A stretch of DNA of 64,000 bases from contig NZ_WRPR01000126.1 in assembly GCF_010367455.1 (NCBI RefSeq), positions 1 to 64,000 on the forward strand, in the 5' to 3' direction. The translations under genes were made by a program, and so were the position numbers. Under the pieces are notes generated by a model that saw nothing but the letters and a program-made list of their open reading frames with translations, had not been told where the DNA came from and did no database searches. This document shows positions 14,742-23,113 of the stretch, one piece after another; the stretch's first letter is position 1; each line of letters begins with the position of its first letter. The stretch is from Candidatus Laterigemmans baculatus. GTDB taxonomy: Bacteria > Planctomycetota > Planctomycetia > Pirellulales > Pirellulaceae.

Positions 14742-15587
14742 TCAATCCCAAGGCATGGGTTTCGGCTTGGCTGCAAGTGTCTTGAAACGGTTCGACAAGA
14801 TCGGTCTTAAGACGTCGAGGCCCTCGGAGTTGTTCAGGTACTGAATGTAGCGGTGGTGGCGCAGATCAAATGGAATGTGATCACTTTCCTGGGTGATTGG
14901 GATTACATGCTTCCCCAGTGTGTGCGCAATGCCAGCCTCATAGAAAACATTTGCGTTCATGCCGGTGAAGTCACAGACAACTATATGAGATCGAAAGATC
15001 AGGGAAAATATGTCCTGAATGACGGTTGAGTCATCCCATATGTCATCAGCGCGTTTGCAGGCCAACCCCGCAGACGAAGCGGCGGATTTGATCGAGCTGT
15101 ACACAGGACCGAAATTGCTGGCAAACGGCATCATCACGGACACGAGGGAGCGATCTACATTACCCTCGGGGACTCGAAAAACGTTGGGCGAGAACACGAT
15201 GCGGCGTGCGTCATTGCCCTCGCTGGAGATATACTCGCCAGCTTCGGGGCACTTTGTCTTGACGTAGTCGGTAATAATGTCAAGGTAGCTGGGGTCTGCG
15301 GCTACCATCTTTTGCAGCATGCTCAACACGTGGCCTTCGTAGTCATCGTCGCCGAAACTGAGGCTGCGCAGCAGGCGTGGATGATCGTTTACCGCATCAA
15401 TTTGGTTCGTTAGTATGCCCAGTTCACGCCAATGCGAATCGTTGAAGCCGGCGATGATGTGGTTTTTTAGGGCGACGATCTGTTTGCCCGTATCTGGATC
15501 GATAGATCGCAAGAATCTAGTCCTTGGAAAGCATTCAATGTTAATTCCCAAACCGCGAATTGTCCTCAGTTCGTGGACGCAAATCAA
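14742..15587 (-). CDS. TIR/nucleoside-deoxyribosyltransferase-like protein, 281 aa
   Basis: The C-terminal part (about 148-240) has the pattern of the TIR-like/NDT superfamily. It has a strand LVSVMMPF, a helix, then CKRADDIWDD, a helix IQDIFSLIFRS, a strand HIVVCDFTGMNANVFYEAGI and finally LGKHVIPIT. The YExG-type glutamate (FYEAG) is in the position of the catalytic acid of NADases and deoxyribosyltransferases. The N-terminal 140 residues are helical and unassigned; they could be a sensor. Such proteins are common in defence islands, usually cleaving NAD or nucleotides. That this one is a defence effector is inferred from the motif and the neighbourhood. It stands alone on the minus strand. 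Confidence 0.6.
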   Translation of the reverse strand: MICVHELRTIRGLGINIECFPRTRFLRSIDPDTGKQIVALKNHIIAGFNDSHWRELGILTNQIDAVNDHPRLLRSLSFGDDDYEGHVLSMLQKMVAADPSYLDIITDYVKTKCPEAGEYISSEGNDARRIVFSPNVFRVPEGNVDRSLVSVMMPFASNFGPVYSSIKSAASSAGLACKRADDIWDDSTVIQDIFSLIFRSHIVVCDFTGMNANVFYEAGIAHTLGKHVIPITQESDHIPFDLRHHRYIQYLNNSEGLDVLRPILSNRFKTLAAKPKPMPWD

Positions 15588-15791
15588 TCCGGGAGGGCGC
15601 GACTGTGTTCGGAAGTGATTTGCCTCGGGGGTTCTGGTGGTTACCCTGCGTGGGTTGCGCAGTCTCTCTCGAACAGTTCAAATTGGAGCACCCCGTCCTC
15701 AATCTGATAGATACACACGATCCATCGCGAATAGGTTGCGGTTGTCGTCCGTCGATGCCGTCCCTCTACGTACTTCTGACAGTCCTAGCTT

Positions 15792-16508
15792 ATGTCCATT
15801 CACGGATCACATGCAGTCGACATTCACCCACACGGCTTTGCCGTATTGGATGAGGCCGTGCCGGAACCAGCGATCGATGCGGTGATCGCGGGGCTGGAGG
15901 GCGTGCAGCATGCAGGGGCGATCCGGCGACGGGGGAGCGTCCATGCGGTTCGCAATCTTCTTGAGGCCGTGCCGGAGGTGCAGACGCTTGCTCGCTCAGA
16001 GCCTGTGCGCGCGATTGTCGAGCCCGTGCTGGGACCTGCCGCATTCGTGGTCCGCGGCATCCTCTTTGACAAGACGCCGGAGGCGAACTGGAAGGTCACT
16101 TGGCACCAGGACCTGACGATCGCAGTCCGGGAGCCCATGAATGTGCCGGCGTTCGGCCCCTGGTCGGAGAAAGCCGGCATCCCGCACGTCCAGCCGCCGA
16201 CCGAAGTCCTCGCGCGGATGCTTACCGTGCGAATCCACCTGGACGAGTGCGGTCCGGAGAACGGTCCGCTTCGGGTGATTCCAGGCTCGCACCGGAGCGG
16301 CAGGTTGAACGCGGATGAGATCGCGCGCTGGCGTGAAACGGTGTCGTCGGTGGCCTGCACATCGAGTCGAGGCGGAGTCGTGGTCATGCGTCCGCTGATC
16401 CTACACGCCTCGTCCGCCGCCACCGTCCCAAAGCACCGCCGAGTGATCCACCTCGAGTTCGCGGCCGAAGAACTGCCACACGGCCTGCAGTGGCACGGCC
16501 GCTGGTGA
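15792..16508 (+). CDS. Phytanoyl-CoA dioxygenase (PhyH) family protein, 238 aa
   Basis: This is a non-haem Fe(II)/2-oxoglutarate-dependent oxygenase. The iron ligands are visible: HxD in WHQDLTI (about residue 104), the distal His in PLILHASSAA (about 202) and the downstream Arg of the 2-oxoglutarate site in KHRRVIHLEF. The preceding GPLRVIPGSHRSG turn is typical of the family. The length is normal. The substrate cannot be told; PhyH proteins hydroxylate lipids, small metabolites or antibiotics. It has no operon partner, starts at ATG 15792 and is probably unrelated to the defence genes around it. Confidence 0.85.
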   Translation: MSIHGSHAVDIHPHGFAVLDEAVPEPAIDAVIAGLEGVQHAGAIRRRGSVHAVRNLLEAVPEVQTLARSEPVRAIVEPVLGPAAFVVRGILFDKTPEANWKVTWHQDLTIAVREPMNVPAFGPWSEKAGIPHVQPPTEVLARMLTVRIHLDECGPENGPLRVIPGSHRSGRLNADEIARWRETVSSVACTSSRGGVVVMRPLILHASSAATVPKHRRVIHLEFAAEELPHGLQWHGRW

Positions 16509-16641
16509 GACTGTGGTTTCGCTGTGAGGTGAGTCAGAGGGTTCCGCCGGCTACTTCTCATGAACCGTGGCAGTGACGCGGTAGGTCATACATCTGAGCG
16601 TGCTTGCCGGACTCCGTCTTACCGGGGCACCGTGAGTTCGG

Positions 16642-19536
16642 TCAGCTTGGCGTCCGATCTACGGTCAGGTCGAACGCCAATTCGGTGCCGAAGGCGTCGG
16701 GGAGTGGGGCGGTGGGCTGAGTGCCGTTTTCGGGAATGAGCTTTGCGACTTCGTCTTGGCCCATGACGATTCGGAACCATTGCTCTCGGTCCCTCATGAC
16801 TCGGTACTGGCGCTCGTCGGCGGTGCCGCTGAGGTACGGCAGGAAGATCTGGATGGGGTGCTCGCCTTCTGCCTTGCAGCCGAGGCGGTCGATGCGGCCA
16901 GTCCGCTGCTCGATGACGCTCGGGTTCCAGGCCAGGTCGTGATGGATGATGTGCCGGCAGTAGCGGTGCAGATCGACGCCTTCTCCCATGACTTGGCTGC
17001 AGACGAGGATGTCGGGAAAGAACGGCGTGTTAAAGGCGCGCATTAGCCGTGAACGCTGTTCTCGCCGTGTCGTTCCCATCGCCACCTGGACGTTGGCCAG
17101 CGCGATGGCTGAATCCGCGTCTTCATCGTCGTCGTTCGACTGGGTTTCCGTCTCTTCCGTCGTGACCCGGATTCCGCCGGTTTGCGTGCGTGCGGCGGCT
17201 TCGAGATAGCTCAATCGTTCGCTCGACGAGCAGCGGTCGACGAGAAAGTCGATGAAGGCCTCGAACTTCTTCCGCCAGGTCACTCCCGATCCGTCGGGCG
17301 CAGCCAGCATCTGCTCGACCCCGAGCGCTGGTGTCAGCTGGTCGTGTTGGCCGATTGGAAAACAACGGACCAGCGTCGTCGGTACCCGCAGGAATCGCCG
17401 CATCACGTCCAGCAGCTGCGAATGCTGGGCGTCTGGCAGCTCGGCGTCTTCCAGTTCGCGCTTGCGACCGTGAATGATCGCCTCCAATGCTCGATCGAGC
17501 TCGACGCGTCCCGGCCGCTTTGCGTCGTCGAAGTAGCGGTCTTGAATACTCTCGATGACCCGCTCGATCTCTCCGTCGGCGATCGCTCGCCCTGCCTCGG
17601 CGAATCGCCGCTGTGCCACGACGTTCATGCGGCGACGGATCTCCTCGCTGATGTGCAGTCGCAGTGCTCTGCACGTCTGCCGATAAAAGGCGAATACCAG
17701 CACTTTTTCGCCCGCCTCCCAGAGGTCGACCGCCTGCCGAACCGTCGAGGAGATCTTTGGGTGGATGTTCCCACTGTACTGCTGGAGAGCGAAGTCGAAC
17801 TCCGCAAGGTACCAATTCGCCTGAGAGAGATCGGTCGAGGCCTGCTCCTGTTCGTCACCGTCCAACTCGTCGCGGTCTGCGACTCGCTGCTGACGTGTGT
17901 AGCGGAAGGCTTCATAGGAGGAGCAAAGGGCGTCGCCCAGGAGGTCCCGCCCTGCCGAGACGTCGCTCCTCGCTGCAAGGAAGAAGGGCAGCAGCTGATC
18001 GGGTGGAACGTCGAGTCCCGCCTCCGCCTGGGTGTCGCCGTTGCTGGCTGCTCCAGCGAGGCGGCGTCGCCGCTGAATCCCGGTGCCGGGCCAATGCTCT
18101 CCCTTGTTGTGGCGGATGACCCACGGCCTTAGATTTGCCTCGGCTGCGGTTCGCCACTTATGTGCCTCCGAGAACGCGCCGACCAGTGCACGTTGCCGAG
18201 GAGTTAATTCATCCGGCTCAGATCGCCGCAGGGCTTCCCACCACGCGTCGACGTCCTGGTCCGCTGGCCCCTCCTCAGGACGCAGAAGAGCCCAGCAGCG
18301 CTGTAGCACGATGGCGGTACGTTGGCTCTCGGTCAAACTGCCCGCGAGCGCGGTCAGCTGGCTTTCGAAGGCTGCTTTCGAGCCGAGCGTCTGCGGAGCC
18401 CGTCGCACATCGCCAAAGCGATTCAGCACGCTGACGAGTTCCTGGTGCCCTAACTGGAATGGCGTCGCCGTCAGGAAAAGCATCCGGTCGAATACATGAG
18501 CCAACGCGCCGTCCCCGACCCGCAGGTCGCCATCCAGCTCAAGCGACTTCAGCTGCTTGGCTAGGCTCGTGCCGGGATTTTTCAAATGATGCGCTTCATC
18601 CATGATCAAGAGCGGGGATTGCCACGGGGCGGATGCGAGAACATCTCCCCAGAGCTCGTGCTCGATGTGACGCAGGGCGCGTCGAGCGTTGGTGATCCGA
18701 GCTGCCGTGGTCTTGCTCTCCCGCAGCGGCAACTGTTCGAGGGCGTCGGCCAATTCGGAAAGGTCGATATCGGGAAACGCTTCGACGACAGCCTGGGGCA
18801 CTGGGTCGTCGGGCAGTCGGCGTTTGTCTTGGCAAATGACCTCGTTGTAGTAGTCCTTCCACTCCATGGGATCGCGCCGTAGGAGTTCACTCCAGAGCTC
18901 ATCGCCGAGGTCGGTCGCCCGCTCCTCTCCGAGCGCCCCCAGCAGTCTTCCCATGAATCGGTGGATCGATTGCCGGACCTTCTTCAGACTCTCCCGCCTG
19001 CCATGTCGCCGAAATGCCTCGCGGATCAGCGCGAGGCTAACCCACTTGTCGGATTGGCGGCGCGTCATCGCACCCTGCGCAAGAAAGATCAAATGGCACC
19101 GCTCGCGAGCCGGATCGTCCATCAATTTCAGGAGTTCCACGCTATGGCGAGCGACCCCGTAGCGGACAGCTCGACAGGACCGCAGGTCGCTGGGTGACGC
19201 TTCATCCCGAAACACCGGACAGCGGTCCTCGAGATAGAGCTCGCAAAAGGTGGCCAAGTCCTGTTGCCACTTGTCGATGAGATTCGGCGGCGCCATGACG
19301 ATCACTGGCCCGCGCCGGCTGAGCGTGGCGACTGAATAGGCGACCGCCAGAGCCACGAAGGTCTTGCCCATCCCCACTTCGTCAGCGAGAACCACGCCCG
19401 GCTGGCGACGAAGACGGTCAAGGATCTCCTCAACTTCGACCCGCTGCCGATCTTGGTCGGCGTGCGGAACTCGATCGTTTTTCTGCACGCCCAGTCGAAG
19501 CTCTGCGGGAATGCTGTAGCGATCTAGTTTTGGCAT
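16642..19536 (-). CDS. SNF2-family helicase of a three-gene cassette, 964 aa
   Basis: This is a superfamily 2 ATPase of the SNF2/RapA type. Motif I is LADEVGMGKT (about residue 52), motif II MDEAHHLKN (about 315), motif III FLTATPFQLG (about 355), motif V CSQVMGEGVDLH (about 850) and motif VI QRTGRIDRLG (about 882). Large helical inserts separate the two RecA domains. There is no nuclease motif. The start ATG 19536 overlaps the 3' end of the PLD gene by 13 bp, so the two are co-expressed. SNF2-like ATPases paired with a PLD protein occur in several defence systems (for example DISARM), where they translocate on DNA. I infer a similar role. Confidence 0.88.
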   Translation of the reverse strand: MPKLDRYSIPAELRLGVQKNDRVPHADQDRQRVEVEEILDRLRRQPGVVLADEVGMGKTFVALAVAYSVATLSRRGPVIVMAPPNLIDKWQQDLATFCELYLEDRCPVFRDEASPSDLRSCRAVRYGVARHSVELLKLMDDPARERCHLIFLAQGAMTRRQSDKWVSLALIREAFRRHGRRESLKKVRQSIHRFMGRLLGALGEERATDLGDELWSELLRRDPMEWKDYYNEVICQDKRRLPDDPVPQAVVEAFPDIDLSELADALEQLPLRESKTTAARITNARRALRHIEHELWGDVLASAPWQSPLLIMDEAHHLKNPGTSLAKQLKSLELDGDLRVGDGALAHVFDRMLFLTATPFQLGHQELVSVLNRFGDVRRAPQTLGSKAAFESQLTALAGSLTESQRTAIVLQRCWALLRPEEGPADQDVDAWWEALRRSEPDELTPRQRALVGAFSEAHKWRTAAEANLRPWVIRHNKGEHWPGTGIQRRRRLAGAASNGDTQAEAGLDVPPDQLLPFFLAARSDVSAGRDLLGDALCSSYEAFRYTRQQRVADRDELDGDEQEQASTDLSQANWYLAEFDFALQQYSGNIHPKISSTVRQAVDLWEAGEKVLVFAFYRQTCRALRLHISEEIRRRMNVVAQRRFAEAGRAIADGEIERVIESIQDRYFDDAKRPGRVELDRALEAIIHGRKRELEDAELPDAQHSQLLDVMRRFLRVPTTLVRCFPIGQHDQLTPALGVEQMLAAPDGSGVTWRKKFEAFIDFLVDRCSSSERLSYLEAAARTQTGGIRVTTEETETQSNDDDEDADSAIALANVQVAMGTTRREQRSRLMRAFNTPFFPDILVCSQVMGEGVDLHRYCRHIIHHDLAWNPSVIEQRTGRIDRLGCKAEGEHPIQIFLPYLSGTADERQYRVMRDREQWFRIVMGQDEVAKLIPENGTQPTAPLPDAFGTELAFDLTVDRTPS

Positions 19537-21647
19537 CGTTCAACCACCCGGCTCCAGAAGTCTCGCACGTCACTGCTGATTCGAGCATGCTGCGGCCTAA
19601 CTTGGTGGTCGACGCATTCCGCCAACTCCCGCAGGAACGGGAGGTAAATTTCGCCGAAATCCACTGCTGATAGAGCTCCTTCCGCCGGCTGATAGTCAAG
19701 ATCACGCAGCACAATCAGGACATCCGCCAGCGTGAGTAAGGTTTCGTCGACTTTGCCGTTACCGGTCACCACCTCATGCGTCAGACGCTGCACCAGTGGC
19801 TTCACGCCGATGAAGCCTTCGAGCCGCCACTGAACTGCCTGCTTGCTGAATGCTGGTCGCTCCAGGTTCTCCCGTAGTTTTGCAAGGACCCGGGCTCTGG
19901 TCCGCACGCGACGGAGAAACGTGGCACGGAGGTCGTACCGGGCGAGTGGATCGAGGTCGGTCGGGAGAGCCGCATCCAATTCCTCGTCGAAACCGTCGCC
20001 AGTCTTCTGCCGCTTTGTCCAAGCTCGGAATGCGGCACTGGGGTCCGCAGCAGCCAGGATTTGCAGCATGTCATCGGCCGCCATGTTTTCCAGTGCAATC
20101 GGGGGCGGAAGCTGACTCGCGTCCTCCACGTTCAGAGGCCAGAACCCCTCTCCCTCAGGCCAGCAAACGTGCAGCTTTTCCGGCGGGTGCAGGAGACCCC
20201 ACGGCAAGCGGATAACACTGGGGCTCCCGTTGGCGATCCAGCGTTCAGAACCGAGTAACTCCACGATCTCCTGACCGCACGCCGAGAGCGACCACTGGGC
20301 GGGCAGCCCCGATGGCTCAAGCTGGAGCAGGATTTCTCGCTCCGTGCCGCCACGATAGGTCGCCACCAGAAAACCGGCCGGCAGCAGCGGCTGATCTGCC
20401 CGCTCCTCTTCGTCATGTTCCGGAGCTGGGCCTTCCCATTCAGCCTTTTCGGGATGCTCTACCGGATTGAATTCGGGCCACACGGCTTCCAGCTCTCGGG
20501 GTTCGCGTGCATGTGGCCGCTGCACCGCCAGCATCAGCAGGTTCGCTTCCGCGTTGCAGCGTTCTCCAATCCCGAGGCCCGCGCGAGTGAAGTTGGAGGA
20601 ACCGATGAGGAGGGCGGAATATTGGTCTGACCGCAACGCGAGCATCTTGGCATGCCACGGACGGGCGTTACGGTCCGCGTCGCTCTGTGGCAGGACCCCA
20701 ATTTCAACTTCACCGGAGTAATGAGCTGGCGTTTGCAACAGGCTGCGGGGTGCCGCCAGCCGGAGAACGGCATCATGCGGTGAACCAATCGCTGGCACAC
20801 ACATGGTCAGCCGTCGCGTGACGCCTCGTGCCATCTTCTTGCACAGTGCAGCAGTCGCGGGATCGAGTTCGCCACTGCACGGATCGAAGAAAGGCGAGGC
20901 GATCCATGCTTCCTGGGGCGATCCGCCCCGCTTGCGGCAGAATTCGGCCGCTTCGTCTAAAGCACTGCGAGGCTCGATGTCCGCTCCGCCGTTCACAGGG
21001 TTGCTGCCTAGCCGCGGAAGTGAAAACACTAATTTCCGGTCGTATCCGTTCGCGGCTGCTGCTGCCTTCCACTGGCTCGCCTGGATCTCGACCTGGTTCA
21101 GGAAGGCCAATGAACGTTTTACGACAGGCATCTCCGGGGCGGCGCCTGGCACGAACGCTACGAGAGACCGCAGAAATCCGATCGCCGCTCCCAGTTGCTC
21201 GCGCTCAGCCTCTTGCGGGGTCGAGTCGACGGCAACGGCAATTTCGTGGTTGTAGCGGTAACCCGATTCGGTGAGGTTGGCCGATGCGATGATGATCCGG
21301 ATGCATCGAGTCCAGGACAGAAGACTGATTTTGGCGTGCTGCTTACCGCCCCAAATGCGGACTGGGAGAACATCCCATCGCAGTGAGTGTTCGACCCCGG
21401 CTTGAGTGTGATCGACCAGCACACCGGCGTAGGTTGACCCCAGACGCGTCTCCCGTTCCAGCAGGTACGCCAAATCCTCTCGGTTCGGATCGGACTCGAC
21501 CTCGAGGAACCGACCGAGGCATTGCTCGTCGAATAGCCCCGGATCGAAGGTATAAGTGGTCGTGAGGCAGCCGATCGGCTCGCCCGCTCCGCGCGGCGGC
21601 CGCCACAGGTCTAGCATCGTTCCCGGGGCTGATCGCTTCTTGCTCAT
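19524..21647 (-). CDS. Phospholipase D-superfamily protein, 707 aa
   Basis: Two HKD-like half-sites are present. The first is QHAKISLLSW with SANLTESGY (about residue 104-125), which lacks the usual Asp after HxK. The second is WHAKMLALRSD with GSSNFTRAG (about 330-355), which is complete. PLD enzymes of this sort in defence loci are nucleases, but the degenerate first half may lower or change activity. The C-terminal half (about 430-707) is a helical region of unknown fold. The start ATG 21647 overlaps the stop of the preceding gene as ATGA; a longer start at 21680 is less likely. It overlaps the SNF2 gene at its end. Confidence 0.8.
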   Translation of the reverse strand: MSKKRSAPGTMLDLWRPPRGAGEPIGCLTTTYTFDPGLFDEQCLGRFLEVESDPNREDLAYLLERETRLGSTYAGVLVDHTQAGVEHSLRWDVLPVRIWGGKQHAKISLLSWTRCIRIIIASANLTESGYRYNHEIAVAVDSTPQEAEREQLGAAIGFLRSLVAFVPGAAPEMPVVKRSLAFLNQVEIQASQWKAAAAANGYDRKLVFSLPRLGSNPVNGGADIEPRSALDEAAEFCRKRGGSPQEAWIASPFFDPCSGELDPATAALCKKMARGVTRRLTMCVPAIGSPHDAVLRLAAPRSLLQTPAHYSGEVEIGVLPQSDADRNARPWHAKMLALRSDQYSALLIGSSNFTRAGLGIGERCNAEANLLMLAVQRPHAREPRELEAVWPEFNPVEHPEKAEWEGPAPEHDEEERADQPLLPAGFLVATYRGGTEREILLQLEPSGLPAQWSLSACGQEIVELLGSERWIANGSPSVIRLPWGLLHPPEKLHVCWPEGEGFWPLNVEDASQLPPPIALENMAADDMLQILAAADPSAAFRAWTKRQKTGDGFDEELDAALPTDLDPLARYDLRATFLRRVRTRARVLAKLRENLERPAFSKQAVQWRLEGFIGVKPLVQRLTHEVVTGNGKVDETLLTLADVLIVLRDLDYQPAEGALSAVDFGEIYLPFLRELAECVDHQVRPQHARISSDVRDFWSRVVERCQN

Positions 21648-22939
21648 TGCAGGTCTAAGTAGAAGTTGCGGATCGGCCACCCACGGTAGTCGTGGACATA
21701 CTGGGTCGGCTGCACCGAGCGGCGCGACTGGCGATACTGCTGGCGAACGTAGATGCGATCCGAGGAAATCCGATCGAACCAGGCCCGTTTGCCGTCACCT
21801 CCCTTGGTCTTCTGCACCGTTTCGTGGTGATCGCATAGAGCGAATGCACACTCCGCGGCGTTTAACGGCTCGGCGAAAGGGCGAAACCGCTCGTCGAACA
21901 CGTTCAGCAGCTGGAGATCGACTTCGCCGAGCAGTTGGCGAGCGGCCGCGTGCCGGTCGGCCGTGCCGCTCAGGGACGAGCGAAACTCTTCGTCGTTGGC
22001 CAGGCTCGGAATGGGGAGCGCACTCGCGTCTGACGAGACGGCTGTGGCCCGGAGAACATCAAAAGCGTCATGGAGGCCGCGGCAAAATTGCTCATACGCG
22101 TCGATTGCCCGGACGAGCGCAGTGACCGACGGTAGCTCCTGCTCAAGCCGAGCGTGTAGCTGTTCCTCGGCATAATCCTCACTGAACTCAGGCTGGAGCG
22201 CCCATATCGCGGGCAGAGCCCCGAGGGCACGGCCGTCGGCTGCGTGAAGGAGCTCTCGCAGAAACTGTTTTTCCGCTGGCCCCGCACGGTCTGGAGCAGT
22301 GGCGTGAGCCAGTTCTTGCCAGCCGTCGCTGTTCCAGGCCGGTCGGGTGCGAGCCGGATTCTGACCCAAGCTCCGTTCGACCGCCTGTCGCCACTTGTCG
22401 AGCAACGGCCGGCAGCCGGGCAGCCCGTCGTATCCAAGGTCGCGGGCCCAGGCGTCGATTAGTCGTTCGCTTTCCGGCCGCGGCCCGAGGTGCACGTCGA
22501 CGAGGTCGAGGTGGATCGCAAGCCGCTTGTAAACACCGTGGAAGCCGAAAATCCTCGGCGTCTTCAGGTAGCTGCGGGCGTCGAGATATGCATGATCCGC
22601 CAGCGCACGGCCAGCGACGAGAGTCCCCGGGACGCCGAGCGGGATACCGCCGTCCCCGCGGGAGCGGACGATCGACTCGACAGTCAGCCACTCCCAAACT
22701 AGGAAAGGCGAGACTTCCGGCTGCTCGGGATCGCTCTCCAGGCCCTCAACGACCAGCGCCCCGAGAGCCATCGTCGTCAGAAACCGAACCCGCTGCATCC
22801 GCTCACGCACCGCCGGTACCAGCCGCACCGCCAGCTGATCGGCGATTTGGTACAGCCCCAAGGGATCGAGCGTCCCTTCGCTTGTTCCCGGGGGATCGTA
22901 GCTGGTCAAGAAGGGAACCGCATTCATTGCTATCGCCAC
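21644..22939 (-). CDS. First gene of the SNF2/PLD cassette, unknown family, 431 aa
   Basis: The N-terminal part contains LDPLGLYQIADQLAVRLVPA and MQRVRFLTTMALGALVVEGL. This pattern, of a two-domain protein that senses or recruits, resembles in style DUF6361-type proteins that accompany PLD and helicase genes, but the match is not good enough to name it. A C-terminal region (about 370-425) carries CALCDHHETVQ-like and HDYRGWPIRNFYLDL segments. No membrane segment or catalytic motif is recognised. It is the promoter-proximal gene of the cassette and divergent from the 23114 gene with a 174-bp gap. ATG 22927 (MNAVPFL) is an alternative start. Confidence 0.6.
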   Translation of the reverse strand: MAIAMNAVPFLTSYDPPGTSEGTLDPLGLYQIADQLAVRLVPAVRERMQRVRFLTTMALGALVVEGLESDPEQPEVSPFLVWEWLTVESIVRSRGDGGIPLGVPGTLVAGRALADHAYLDARSYLKTPRIFGFHGVYKRLAIHLDLVDVHLGPRPESERLIDAWARDLGYDGLPGCRPLLDKWRQAVERSLGQNPARTRPAWNSDGWQELAHATAPDRAGPAEKQFLRELLHAADGRALGALPAIWALQPEFSEDYAEEQLHARLEQELPSVTALVRAIDAYEQFCRGLHDAFDVLRATAVSSDASALPIPSLANDEEFRSSLSGTADRHAAARQLLGEVDLQLLNVFDERFRPFAEPLNAAECAFALCDHHETVQKTKGGDGKRAWFDRISSDRIYVRQQYRQSRRSVQPTQYVHDYRGWPIRNFYLDLQ

Positions 22940-23064
22940 GATCTCGGGCGTCTGGTGTGGACCGGGAAGCGACAGAGTCGTCCCACTCCGTAAAAATCGC
23001 CACGAGCGGCATCTTCTGTCGCTCGGAAAATGCCCCTCGCTGTAGCGGAAGCACGATAGCCACC

Positions 23065-23070
23065 TATACT
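23065..23070 (+). promoter_or_regulatory. Possible -10 element in the divergent intergenic region
   Basis: TATACT at 23065-23070 lies 44 bp before the ATG of the DUF4011 gene. No good -35 sequence is seen 17 bp upstream, so this is tentative. Confidence 0.25.
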
Positions 23071-23113
23071 ACACCTGCGTACCCCCCCACCTCTGGAATC
23101 GGCTGATACCCGC

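Noticed and set aside
14720-14770. GGTTCAATCCC resembling a tRNA T-arm
   Set aside because: No acceptor, D or anticodon arm can be placed around it, and no cloverleaf forms.
16642-21647. Assignment of the SNF2/PLD genes to DISARM
   Set aside because: No DISARM methyltransferase, DrmA helicase or DrmB gene is present next to them, so the name would be unsupported.
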